From DASXRC01 sp036506495 (lineage in GTDB: Bacteria > Actinomycetota > Actinomycetes > Mycobacteriales > Micromonosporaceae), in assembly GCA_036506495.1 (NCBI GenBank), contig DASXRQ010000061.1:1-60637 (forward strand): a stretch of 60,637 nucleotides of DNA, in the 5' to 3' direction. Below the pieces are notes generated by a model. That model did not search any database. It saw only the letters and a list, made by a program, of their open reading frames with translations, and had not been told where the DNA came from. Both the position numbers and the translations under genes were made by a program. Positions 8,061 to 15,902 of this stretch are shown here, one piece after another. Numbering within the stretch: the first letter of the stretch is position 1; every line of letters starts with the position of its first letter.

Positions 8061-10469
8061 ATGCACGCTCTCTCCGAACCCCCGGTGCCGACCGCCCCGC
8101 CGAGCCGCCGGCCCGGCGGGGGCGACGACCCTGACAGCCTGCTCGCGGGGTTGAACGAGCCGCAGCGCGCGGCCGTCCAGCACGAGGGCCGGCCGCTGCT
8201 GATCGTCGCGGGCGCCGGCTCCGGAAAGACGCGCGTGCTGACGCACCGGATCGCATACCTGCTGGCGGCCCGCGGCGCGCATCCTCGCGAGATCATCGCC
8301 ATCACGTTCACGAACAAGGCCGCCGGCGAGATGAAGGAGCGGGTGGCGGCGCTCGTCGGTCCGCGAGCCCGGCAGATGTGGGTCTCGACGTTCCATTCGG
8401 CGTGCGTACGCATCCTGCGCGCGGAGCACGAGGCCGCCGGGCTCAAGTCGACGTTCTCTATCTACGACGCCGACGACTCCCGGCGTCTCATGCAGTTCGT
8501 CGCGCGCGAGCTCGATCTGGATCCGAAGCGGTATCCGCCGCGCTCGCTCGCGGCGCAGGTGTCGAACCTGAAGAACGAGCTGCTCGACCCGGACGCGTTC
8601 GCCGCGACCGCGAAGGGGCCCGGCGAGCGAGCCGTCGCCGAGGCGTACGCGCTCTATCAGCGGCGGCTCCGCGAGGCGCAGGCGCTCGACTTCGACGATC
8701 TGATCATGGCGACGGTGCACCTGTTCCAGTCGCACCTGGACATCGCCGAGGCGTACCGCCGCTGGTTCCGGCACGTGCTGGTCGATGAGTACCAGGACAC
8801 CAACCACGCCCAGTACATGCTGATCAAGGAGCTGGTCGGCCCGTCCGGCGGCGACCCGGCCCCCGCCGAGCTGGCCGTGGTCGGCGACGCGGACCAGTCG
8901 ATCTACGCGTTTCGCGGTGCCACGATCCGCAACATCCTCGAGTTCGAACGAGACTTCCCCGATTCGCGGACGATCCTGCTCGAGCAGAACTACCGGTCCA
9001 CCCAGACGATCCTCAACGCCGCCAACGCCGTGATCGACCGCAACACCTCCCGCAAGCCGAAGCGGCTGTGGAGCGAGCAGGGTGCGGGGGAGCAGATCGT
9101 CGGATACGTCGCGGACACCGAGCACGCCGAGGCGGACTGGGTGGCCCGCGAGATCGTCCGGCTCGGCCGGACAGGCGAGGTCCGCGCCGGCGACGTGGCG
9201 GTGTTCTACCGCACCAACGCCCAGTCCCGTGTGTTCGAGGAGGTGTTCATCCGGGTCGGGCTGCCGTACAAGGTCGTGGGCGGGGTGCGCTTCTACGAGC
9301 GGCGCGAGGTTCGGGACGCCCTCGCCTACCTGCGGGCGGTCGCGAACCCCGATGACACTGTGAGCATCCGCCGGATCCTGAACACGCCCCGCCGTGGCAT
9401 CGGAGACCGGGCCGAGGCGACCGTCGAGGCGCTGGCCACCCGGGAGCGCATCTCCTTCGCCGCCGCGCTGCGCCGCGCCGAGGAGGCGCCGGGCATCTCC
9501 ACGCGGGCGGCGAACGCGATCCGGGACTTCGTCGCGCTGCTCGACGAGGTGCGCGAGATGGGCGTCGTCGCTCCGCCCGAGGAGCAGCTGGAGACGCTGC
9601 TGCGCCGCTCCGGTTACCTCGACGAGCTCTCCGAGAGCGTCGATCCGCAGGACGTCGGCCGGGTGGAAAACCTGCAGGAGCTGATCAGCGTCGCCCGGGA
9701 GTACACCGAGCGGGCGGAGGCGCAGGCGGCCGCGGCGGGGATCGAGCCGGATGGGGCGGCGCCGGTCGCGACGCTGGCCGGCTTCCTGGAGCAGGTGGCG
9801 CTCGTTGCGGACGCCGATGAGGTCCCCGCGGACGACCCCGAGCACCAGGGCGTCGTCACGCTGATGACCCTGCACACCGCGAAGGGCCTCGAGTTCCCGG
9901 TAGTGTTCCTCACCGGGCTGGAGGAGGGCGTGTTCCCGCACATGCGGTCGCTGTCCGACGGGCACGAGCTGGAAGAGGAGCGGAGGCTCGCGTACGTCGG
10001 GGTAACCCGGGCCCGACGTCGGCTGTACCTGTCCCGGGCGGTCACCCGGTCGGGTTGGGGTCAGCCGCAGTACAACTCGCCGTCACGCTTCCTCGGCGAG
10101 ATGCCTGACGAGTTGGTGGACTGGGAGCGCACGGAGGCCGCGTACACATCCTGGTCCGGGTCCGGGGGCGGAGTCGGCGGCCGCCGGGCCGTCGGGGACC
10201 GCGCGCCCCGCGGTGGCTTCACCGGTGGTACGCCGAGAGCGGCACGCCTGGCGGATCGGTTCGGCATCGATGCCGCCAGCCTGGCGACGGCCAGCGATCT
10301 CCCACAGGTACCCACGCTCACGGTGGGCGACCGGATCAACCATCAGCGGTACGGCCTGGGCCGAGTGCTCGCGGTCGAGGGTCACGGGCCGCGCGCCCGC
10401 GTCCAGATCGACTTCGGCGACCAGGTGCTCTGGATCGTGCTCCGGCACGCGCCGGTCGAGAAGGTGTGA
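8061..10469 (+). CDS. pcrA: ATP-dependent DNA helicase, UvrD/PcrA family (SF1A)
   Basis: 3'-5' DNA helicase for excision repair and for resolving replication conflicts, 802 aa, near the family length. Motifs in order: I/Walker A AGAGSGKT near residue 51, II DEYQDTN near 242, III GDADQSIYAFRGA, IV/QNYRST near 309, V TLHTAKGLEFP near 600, and VI AYVGVTRARRRLY. The tail after about residue 680 is Gly-rich. It ends in a PcrA-type domain (VGDRINHQRYGLGRVL) that in PcrA homologues binds RNA polymerase. It is divergent from the 5'-nucleotidase and convergent with an M23 peptidase. UvrD and PcrA cannot be separated by eye. Confidence 0.93.
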   Translation: MHALSEPPVPTAPPSRRPGGGDDPDSLLAGLNEPQRAAVQHEGRPLLIVAGAGSGKTRVLTHRIAYLLAARGAHPREIIAITFTNKAAGEMKERVAALVGPRARQMWVSTFHSACVRILRAEHEAAGLKSTFSIYDADDSRRLMQFVARELDLDPKRYPPRSLAAQVSNLKNELLDPDAFAATAKGPGERAVAEAYALYQRRLREAQALDFDDLIMATVHLFQSHLDIAEAYRRWFRHVLVDEYQDTNHAQYMLIKELVGPSGGDPAPAELAVVGDADQSIYAFRGATIRNILEFERDFPDSRTILLEQNYRSTQTILNAANAVIDRNTSRKPKRLWSEQGAGEQIVGYVADTEHAEADWVAREIVRLGRTGEVRAGDVAVFYRTNAQSRVFEEVFIRVGLPYKVVGGVRFYERREVRDALAYLRAVANPDDTVSIRRILNTPRRGIGDRAEATVEALATRERISFAAALRRAEEAPGISTRAANAIRDFVALLDEVREMGVVAPPEEQLETLLRRSGYLDELSESVDPQDVGRVENLQELISVAREYTERAEAQAAAAGIEPDGAAPVATLAGFLEQVALVADADEVPADDPEHQGVVTLMTLHTAKGLEFPVVFLTGLEEGVFPHMRSLSDGHELEEERRLAYVGVTRARRRLYLSRAVTRSGWGQPQYNSPSRFLGEMPDELVDWERTEAAYTSWSGSGGGVGGRRAVGDRAPRGGFTGGTPRAARLADRFGIDAASLATASDLPQVPTLTVGDRINHQRYGLGRVLAVEGHGPRARVQIDFGDQVLWIVLRHAPVEKV

Positions 10470-10476
10470 GCCAACG

Positions 10477-10514
10477 CACCGGGCCCGGTCTGGCTAGCCA
10501 GACCGGGCCCGGTG
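10477..10514. terminator. 38-nt perfect palindrome, bidirectional terminator
   Basis: CACCGGGCCCGGTCTGGCT is followed directly by its exact complement, giving a hairpin with up to 17 bp and a 4-nt loop. It starts 8 nt after the helicase stop and ends 17 nt before the end of the convergent M23 peptidase gene, so it can terminate both. Confidence 0.8.
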
Positions 10515-10531
10515 TCTCGGGGGGAAGGGCC

Positions 10532-11308
10532 TTAGCAGCCCAGGTTCACGCCGTGTGCACGCATGTACGGCGCGGGGTTGACCTGGTTCCACATGCCGTG
10601 GTGCACCTCGAAGTGCAGGTGCGGGCCCTGGGCGTCGCCGGTCGCGCCCTCATAGCCGAGGACCTGGCCCGCGACGACGTGCTGGCCGATGTGGACGGCG
10701 TGCCTCGACATGTGCGCATAGTGCGTGAGGTAGCCGTTGCCGTGGTCGATCACGACTGAGTCGCCGTAGCCGCTGTAGGCCCAGCCGGCCGAGAACACCG
10801 TCCCGGCGTGGACGGCGCGGATGGGGGTACCCGCCGGCTTCGCGAGGTCGACACCGGCGTGCAGGACGCCCCACCGCATGCCGTAGCACGAGGTGGTCTC
10901 GGCGCCCGGCATCGGGGAGACCCAGGCCGGCTTCGGCTTGGGCTTCGGGGCCGGAGCCTTCCTGGTGACGGCGGGCTTCGGCGCGGCCTTGACGGCCGCC
11001 TTGGTGGCCTTCGGGGCCGCCTTGGCGGTCGCGGCGGGCTTCGGCGCGGCCCGCTGCGCGCGGTCGGCACGCTGCGCGGCCTCGGTCCTGGCCTTCTGGT
11101 CCGTGGCCTGAGCCACGGTGGCCGGCTTCGGGTCGTGGCCGTTGACCGCGGCGGTGACCGCCACGCTCGCGAGGCCGATACCGACGAGCGCGGTCGTCGC
11201 CATCAGCACGAGCCGACTGCGTCCGCTGAGGGCGCCGAGACGGGTCTGGACCCGGTGGCGGATCGCGTCGATGCGGTTGCGGGGGTCGTTCGTGTTGCTC
11301 TCTGGCAC
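10532..11308 (-). CDS. M23 family metallopeptidase (LytM domain) with Lys/Ala/Pro linker
   Basis: Membrane-anchored or secreted peptidoglycan endopeptidase candidate, 258 aa. A TM segment or signal anchor lies at about 33-55, then a long Ala/Lys/Pro-rich low-complexity linker, then the LytM domain. Zinc ligands are visible: HAGVD near 150 and HLHFE near 230, so the site looks intact. GTG at 11308 was chosen because GGAGG precedes it by 8 nt; an upstream frame to 11410 has no such site. It lies downstream of a second M23 gene in the same orientation; the two have similar catalytic domains but different linkers. Confidence 0.9.
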   Translation of the reverse strand: MPESNTNDPRNRIDAIRHRVQTRLGALSGRSRLVLMATTALVGIGLASVAVTAAVNGHDPKPATVAQATDQKARTEAAQRADRAQRAAPKPAATAKAAPKATKAAVKAAPKPAVTRKAPAPKPKPKPAWVSPMPGAETTSCYGMRWGVLHAGVDLAKPAGTPIRAVHAGTVFSAGWAYSGYGDSVVIDHGNGYLTHYAHMSRHAVHIGQHVVAGQVLGYEGATGDAQGPHLHFEVHHGMWNQVNPAPYMRAHGVNLGC

Positions 11309-11588
11309 GGGGGGAACCTCCGTGGTCGTCGTGGACACGCGGACGGCCAATGGTGTTAGGCGGAGGTTCACCCTGGGTATGAGAGGTCGGCATGAGGTGG
11401 GTGGAGGCACGTCCGGAATAGTCGAGATTTGCCCAAATATCAGGCACTAGCTCCCGGTCACTCCCTGTAATGGCTGCGTGATCCGGCACACAACCGACCG
11501 TGTGACGTAGGAAACAATTCGGCCGGAAAGCCGCCCATTCGCGACCCGTCCAATGTGGTGCGTCCATCCGTGTCCGGATAGCACGGTG
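11309..11588 (-). promoter_or_regulatory. 280-nt untranslated region before the first M23 gene
   Basis: No gene is visible. The AT content rises around 11425-11480 (GATATTTGGGCAAATC on the minus strand), and CATTAC at about 11469 resembles a -10 box. Length and position would allow a long 5' leader. I looked for conserved blocks of the c-di-AMP (ydaO) riboswitch, which often precedes actinobacterial cell-wall hydrolases, and could not find a convincing match. Confidence 0.35.
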
Positions 11589-12311
11589 TTACGGGCCGAC
11601 TACCTCGCCGTAGATAGCTTCTGTTTCGAGCTTGATGTCCACTCCGACGCCGCGGAACCACGGGATCGGGTCTCTGGGCTCACCGTTGACGCGAATCTCG
11701 AGGTGTAGGTGGGTGCCGAACGAGTAGCCGGTGTTGCCCACCAGCGCGAGGGTGTCACCGGCCTCGACGTGCTGCCCCGCACGCACCAGCAGCTTGGACG
11801 AGTGGCCATACACGGTCTCGAGGCCGTTGCCGTGATCGACTATCACGCAGTAGCCGTACCCGCCATACCACCCGGCCAGCTTGACGGTGCCCGCGTGGAC
11901 GGCGTGGTACGGGGTGCCCTCCGGCGCCGCGAGGTCCACGCCCGGGTGCAGCTTGCCCCAGCGGATGCCGAACGGCGACGTGAAGCGGTAGTTGTGCAGG
12001 GGCAGCAGCCAGACGTCGGGCTTGGCCTGGTTCAACGAGGTGGTCAGCCCGCGCGCCTCGTCACGCGACGCGCGCTCGGCCGCGTCGGCGCGCGCGGCGA
12101 TCTGGTCGGGGCTCAGCCCGCCGTCGAGGTCGGCCAGCGCGGACGGGCTGACGGCCTTCGCGTCCGGCATCGCCGCCCCGGCGCCCATGGCGACCACGCC
12201 AGCGCCGACGAACGCAGTGGTGATGACAGCGGCGTAGCGCTTACGCGGCGGTGCGGGCACGCGGCGGCGGCCTCGGTACCGGTCGGGCTCAGACGACAAG
12301 CGCTGGCGCAC
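11589..12311 (-). CDS. M23 family metallopeptidase (LytM domain)
   Basis: Cell-wall endopeptidase candidate, 240 aa. A basic N-terminus (RYRGRRR) precedes a TM or signal segment at about 26-45. A short helical region follows (PDQIAARADAAERASRDEARGL), then the LytM domain with HPGVD near 122 and HLHLE near 200, the complete zinc set. GTG at 12311 is preceded by GGAGG with 7 nt spacing. It is paralogous to the gene just downstream but lacks that gene's Lys/Pro linker. Both read toward the helicase, and the 277-nt gap between them suggests a separate promoter for each. Confidence 0.88.
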   Translation of the reverse strand: MRQRLSSEPDRYRGRRRVPAPPRKRYAAVITTAFVGAGVVAMGAGAAMPDAKAVSPSALADLDGGLSPDQIAARADAAERASRDEARGLTTSLNQAKPDVWLLPLHNYRFTSPFGIRWGKLHPGVDLAAPEGTPYHAVHAGTVKLAGWYGGYGYCVIVDHGNGLETVYGHSSKLLVRAGQHVEAGDTLALVGNTGYSFGTHLHLEIRVNGEPRDPIPWFRGVGVDIKLETEAIYGEVVGP

Positions 12312-12679
12312 GCACAATCCTCCGATGCAGACTCTGTGCCCACCCGGCGAATGATGCGTGGGGGGTGTGCCGGGCGGGCCCGCTGTCAACCAAGGTGTCG
12401 TACGGATGACAACGAGGGACACCGTAGCCAACCCCTACGGCCTGTCACAAGACACCTCGCCAATTTACGGACGGTCGGTGCGACTGTCCGCTGTGGAATG
12501 CCGGAGTTCGTAACCTTTTGTGGGCAACCTCGTTAGTAGCGTTCGGCTGCGTAGGCGACTACGCATCGTCATGTTGGTCGCCGACCCGGGGCGTACCCCT
12601 AAGGGTGGCCCCGACCCGCCGAGCGCGGCGCCGGAGCGCTACCGTTCGATGAGGCACGCTCGCTGGAAAGGGTTGGGCG
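12312..12679. promoter_or_regulatory. Divergent promoter region between M23 peptidase and icmB-like genes
   Basis: 368 nt without a gene. On the minus strand TTGTGA (12450-12445) and TACGGT (12426-12421) are 18 nt apart, a plausible promoter giving a ~100-nt leader for the M23 gene. On the plus strand TACCGT at 12640-12645 may be the -10 box of the B12-binding gene. The rest shows no repeat or RNA motif I recognise. Confidence 0.45.
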
Positions 12680-13084
12680 ATGAGCTCTCGAATTCGGGTC
12701 GTGGTCGCGAAGCCCGGCCTGGACGGGCACGACCGCGGCGCCAAGGTCGTGGCGCGAGCGCTGCGCGACGGCGGCATGGAGGTCATCTACACCGGGCTGC
12801 ACCAGACGCCCGAGCAGATCGTGGAGACGGCGATCCAGGAGGACGCCGACGCGGTCGGGCTGTCCGTGCTCTCGGGCGCCCACATGACGCTGTTCCGGCG
12901 CGTCATCGAGCTCCTTCGCGAGCGCGGGGCCGAGGACGTAGTCGTGTTCGGTGGCGGCATCGTCCCGGAAGCCGACATCCCCGAGCTGGAGCTGCTCGGT
13001 GTCGCCAAGATCTTTACCCCCGGCGCGACCACCCAGTCGATCGTCGGTTGGGTACGCGAGAACGTGGCGGCCCCGGCCGCCTAA
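12680..13084 (+). CDS. icmB: Cobalamin-binding small subunit of an acyl-CoA mutase (IcmB-like)
   Basis: Free-standing B12-binding domain, 134 aa, like the small subunit of isobutyryl-CoA mutase or the C-terminal domain of methylmalonyl-CoA mutase. The motif LDGHDRG (His17 as the lower axial cobalt ligand) is followed by SVLSGAH and FGGGIVPEAD, the base-off/His-on signature set. It would work with a separate catalytic large subunit, which is not in this window. It stands upstream of sucCD, fitting carbon entry at succinyl-CoA. The symbol is by resemblance; a partner other than IcmA (for example a hydroxyisobutyryl-CoA mutase) is possible. Confidence 0.85.
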   Translation: MSSRIRVVVAKPGLDGHDRGAKVVARALRDGGMEVIYTGLHQTPEQIVETAIQEDADAVGLSVLSGAHMTLFRRVIELLRERGAEDVVVFGGGIVPEADIPELELLGVAKIFTPGATTQSIVGWVRENVAAPAA

Positions 13085-13096
13085 GACGTAAAGAGA

Positions 13097-13129
13097 GGGG
13101 CCGGACGCACCCCTCACACGTCCGGCCCC
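13097..13129 (+). terminator. Terminator of the icmB-like gene
   Basis: An 11-bp stem, GGGGCCGGACG with its complement, encloses an 11-nt loop, starting 13 nt after the stop codon. A short C-run, not a U-run, follows. Confidence 0.7.
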
Positions 13130-13252
13130 CCTATGCACGACGCCCCGCCGCCACCCCTCGACCGACAGGGCATCGGCCGTCGTCGTCGGCGCTCTCTCGT
13201 ACGCCGACGTTCTACTCAACGACGCCCCTGAGCGGGAGTTACGCCCGTAGCA

Positions 13253-13314
13253 GATGATCATGACGTTTCCGGTTCGACACGCCCGGCGTGTCCGACGGAA
13301 ACGTGATGATCGTC
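13253..13314. repeat. 62-nt imperfect palindrome (element E2)
   Basis: GATGATCATGACGTTTCC near the left end is complementary, with few mismatches, to the right end (GGAAACGTGATGATCGTC), and the centre GACACGCCCGGCGTGTC is itself palindromic. Nearly the whole 62 nt can fold into one hairpin. Its length matches the other elements of the window, but its loop sequence differs. It lies ~170 nt after icmB and ~110 nt before sucC. Confidence 0.6.
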
Positions 13315-13422
13315 CGGACGGGGGGCGGGCGTACCCGGCCGGATGCGCGCGCTGGCCGGCTCGCTAGGCTGCGCCGGGAAGGCCCGTCCAAACCCTCGGC
13401 GGGCATGAGCGAAGAGGTTTTC

Positions 13423-14601
13423 GTGGACCTGTACGAGTACCAGGGGCGCGACCTGTTCGAACGGCACGGGTTGCCCGTGCTGGACGGCGGAGTCGCGGCG
13501 ACCCCGGAGGAGGCACGCGCGATTGCCGAGCGGCTCGGGGCGCGCGTGGTCGTCAAGGCACAGGTGAAGGTTGGTGGCCGGGGCAAGGCAGGCGGCATCA
13601 AGCTCGCAAGCGACCCGGCCGAGGCGGAGGCCCGCGCAGGCGACATCCTGGGCATGGACATCAAGGGCCACACCGTGCACAACGTGATGCTGGCCGAGAC
13701 CGCCGACATCGCCGAGGAGTACTACTTCTCCTATCTGCTCGACCGGGCCAACCGCACGTTCCTATGCATCGCCAGCGTGGCCGGGGGAATGGACATCGAG
13801 CAGGTGGCCGCCGAGGCACCCGAGAAGGTCGCCAAGGTCGTGATCGACGCCAACCGAGGCGTCGACGAGGTGACGGCCCGCGAGATCGTCACCGCCGCGC
13901 AGTTTCCGGCAGAGGTGGCCGACCAGGTCGTCGACATTGCGGTCAAGCTGTGGCGAGCGTTCGTCGCCGAGGACGCCACGCTGGTCGAGGTGAACCCGCT
14001 CGCGAAGACCGCCGCGGCCCGCGTGCTGTGCCTGGACGCCAAGGTCACGCTCGACGACAATGCGGACTTCCGGCACCCCGACCATGCGGCGCTCGTCGAC
14101 CGGGCGGCAGAGGACCCCCTGGAGCAGGCGGCCAAGGAGAAGGACCTCAACTACGTCAAGCTCGACGGTGAGGTGGGCATCATCGGCAACGGCGCCGGCC
14201 TGGTGATGTCCACTCTGGACGTCGTGGCGTACGCGGGAGAGGAGTTCGGCGGCGTGAAGCCCGCGAACTTCCTCGACATCGGTGGCGGCGCCTCGGCCTC
14301 GGTGATGGCCAACGGGCTCGAGATCGTGCTGTCCGACCCCTCGGTGACGTCCGTGTTCGTCAACGTGTTCGGTGGCATCACGGCGTGCGACGAGGTGGCG
14401 AATGGCATTGTGCACGCGCTGGGCCTGCTCGCCGAGCGCGGCGAGGCGGTCACCAAGCCACTCGTCGTGCGGCTCGATGGCAACAACGCCGACGCCGGCC
14501 GGAGGATCCTAGACTCGGCCGACAACCCGCTCGTGCTGCAGGTTGACACAATGGACGGTGCGGCCAGGCGCGCCGCCGAGCTAGCGGCGACAGGGGTCTG
14601 A
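13423..14601 (+). CDS. sucC: Succinyl-CoA synthetase (ADP-forming) beta subunit
   Basis: Beta subunit of the TCA-cycle enzyme making succinate and ATP or GTP from succinyl-CoA. 392 aa, normal length. It begins MDLYEYQGRDLF, the classic SucC N-terminus. The ATP-grasp region includes GGRGKAGGIK near residue 52 and VEVNPLAK; the ligase domain has DIGGGAS near 285 and NVFGGIT near 312. The GTG at 13423 is chosen for this N-terminus and for GAAGAGG just upstream; the frame stays open to 13288, but that extension is not conserved-looking. sucD follows after 2 nt. Confidence 0.95.
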   Translation: MDLYEYQGRDLFERHGLPVLDGGVAATPEEARAIAERLGARVVVKAQVKVGGRGKAGGIKLASDPAEAEARAGDILGMDIKGHTVHNVMLAETADIAEEYYFSYLLDRANRTFLCIASVAGGMDIEQVAAEAPEKVAKVVIDANRGVDEVTAREIVTAAQFPAEVADQVVDIAVKLWRAFVAEDATLVEVNPLAKTAAARVLCLDAKVTLDDNADFRHPDHAALVDRAAEDPLEQAAKEKDLNYVKLDGEVGIIGNGAGLVMSTLDVVAYAGEEFGGVKPANFLDIGGGASASVMANGLEIVLSDPSVTSVFVNVFGGITACDEVANGIVHALGLLAERGEAVTKPLVVRLDGNNADAGRRILDSADNPLVLQVDTMDGAARRAAELAATGV

Positions 14602-14603
14602 TC

Positions 14604-15485
14604 ATGGCGATTTGGCTGACCCGGAATTCCAAGGTCATTGTCCAGGGCATCACGGGCTCCGAGGGCACCAAGCACACCAAGCGGATGCTCGCCGCCGGCA
14701 CGGCGATCGTCGGCGGCACCAACCCCCGCAAGGCCGGCCAGCAACTCGACTTCGAGGGCACCAAGCTGCCGGTCTTCGGCACGGTCGCGGACGCCATGGC
14801 GGACACGGGCGCGGACACCACGGTCATCTTCGTGCCGCCGGCGTTCGCCAAGGACGCGGTCGTGGAGGCCATCGACGCCGGCATAGGACTGGCCGTGGTC
14901 ATCACCGAGGGCATTCCGGTGCACGACACCGCCGCGTTCTGGGCGCACGCCGTTGCCACCGGCAACGGGACGCGCATCATCGGGCCGAACTGCCCGGGCA
15001 TCGCCTCGCCGGGCGCATCGAACGCCGGGATCATACCGGCGGACATCACCGGCGGCGGACGCATCGGTCTGGTCAGCAAGAGCGGCACGCTGACCTACCA
15101 GATGATGTACGAGCTCCGCGACATCGGCTTCTCCACGTGTGTCGGCATCGGTGGCGACCCGGTCATCGGCACCACACACATCGACGCACTCGCCGCATTC
15201 CAGGATGACCCGGAGACCGACGCGATCGTGATGATCGGTGAGATCGGCGGCGACGCCGAGGAGCGGGCCGCCGAGTTCATCGCGGCGAACCTCACCAAGC
15301 CCGTGGTCGGCTACATCGCCGGCTTCACCGCGCCCCCCGGCAAGACGATGGGGCACGCCGGCGCGATCATCTCCGGCTCGGCCGGGACCGCGGAGGCGAA
15401 GAAGGTCGCGCTCGAGGCAGCCGGCGTCAAGGTCGGCAAGACGCCGAGCGAGACCGCCCGGCTCATGCACGACATCATGGCCTGA
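14604..15485 (+). CDS. sucD: Succinyl-CoA synthetase (ADP-forming) alpha subunit
   Basis: Alpha subunit, 293 aa. The CoA-binding Rossmann fold at the N-terminus carries GITGSEG, and the active-site histidine that is phosphorylated during catalysis is His251 in MGHAGAI. The gene is 2 nt after sucC, so the subunits are co-translated. A strong hairpin ends the transcript 15 nt downstream. Confidence 0.96.
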   Translation: MAIWLTRNSKVIVQGITGSEGTKHTKRMLAAGTAIVGGTNPRKAGQQLDFEGTKLPVFGTVADAMADTGADTTVIFVPPAFAKDAVVEAIDAGIGLAVVITEGIPVHDTAAFWAHAVATGNGTRIIGPNCPGIASPGASNAGIIPADITGGGRIGLVSKSGTLTYQMMYELRDIGFSTCVGIGGDPVIGTTHIDALAAFQDDPETDAIVMIGEIGGDAEERAAEFIAANLTKPVVGYIAGFTAPPGKTMGHAGAIISGSAGTAEAKKVALEAAGVKVGKTPSETARLMHDIMA

Positions 15486-15500
15486 TCCGGCGGGAGCATC

Positions 15501-15534
15501 CGATGGGGTGGGTCGGTGGCGACCCACCCCATCG
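15501..15534. terminator. Terminator between sucD and a convergent DUF4190-type gene
   Basis: A 15-bp perfect stem (CGATGGGGTGGGTCG with its complement) with a 4-nt loop lies 15 nt after sucD and 3 nt before the end of the opposite gene, so it can serve both strands. Confidence 0.8.
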
Positions 15535-15537
15535 ACG

Positions 15538-15789
15538 TCACTGCCCCGGGAAGTTTCCGGTCGCGCGAAGGACACCACCGGCGATGATGTTCAGCGCGCT
15601 GACGCCGATCGCGATCCATCCCAACGTCTGTGGCTTGCCGTGTTTGCGCGCCTCCTGCAGCGAGAGGATGCCGAAGATGATGCCGAGGATGCCGCAGCAC
15701 AGCAGGCCGATGACGATGCCGAGCCAACCCCACAGGTTCGTGCGGTCGTTGGCCGGGGCGGCCGCGGGCGGCGGATACGGTCCAGTCAT
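15538..15789 (-). CDS. Small DUF4190-type membrane protein
   Basis: 83 aa. A short Pro/Ala-rich head (TGPYPPPAAAPANDRTN) precedes two hydrophobic segments separated by LQEARKHGKPQTLGWIAIG, the usual DUF4190 pattern. Function is unknown for the family. The start at 15789 has no Shine-Dalgarno but follows a -10-like hexamer by 7 nt, suggesting a leaderless mRNA; a longer frame to 15903 would read through that promoter. A second, larger DUF4190-type gene lies on the other side of the DUF6350 gene, also on the minus strand. Confidence 0.75.
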   Translation of the reverse strand: MTGPYPPPAAAPANDRTNLWGWLGIVIGLLCCGILGIIFGILSLQEARKHGKPQTLGWIAIGVSALNIIAGGVLRATGNFPGQ

Positions 15790-15796
15790 GCCGCGC

Positions 15797-15802
15797 AGGG
15801 TA
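15797..15802 (-). promoter_or_regulatory. -10-like hexamer of a leaderless start (DUF4190 gene)
   Basis: TACCCT on the minus strand, then 7 nt, then ATG at 15789. The spacing places transcription start on the A of ATG. Confidence 0.5.
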
Positions 15803-15902
15803 ACGGATCTCGGGCAGGTCTGGGGCACTCCGCCGCGACAGGGCGGTCCGCGTCGCGGTGTCGTCGGCCGTCGAGCCGACGAGCGTGCGAGAGTAGGCGG
15901 CA

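Larger units (their letters stand above)
13085..13422 (+). other. 338-nt gap: terminator, palindrome and sucC promoter
   Basis: No gene is seen. It holds the icmB-like terminator (13097-13129), the imperfect 62-nt hairpin (13253-13314), and a -10-like TAGGCT at 13365-13370 probably serving sucCD. Confidence 0.5.

Noticed and set aside
7947..9965. 672-codon minus-strand frame across the helicase gene
   Set aside because: Shadow of pcrA; composition is repetitive and no ribosome-binding site or domain is seen.
11309..11588. c-di-AMP (ydaO) riboswitch before the M23 gene
   Set aside because: Genomic context is suggestive, and CCCAGGGTGAAC appears on the minus strand, but the other conserved blocks are not found.
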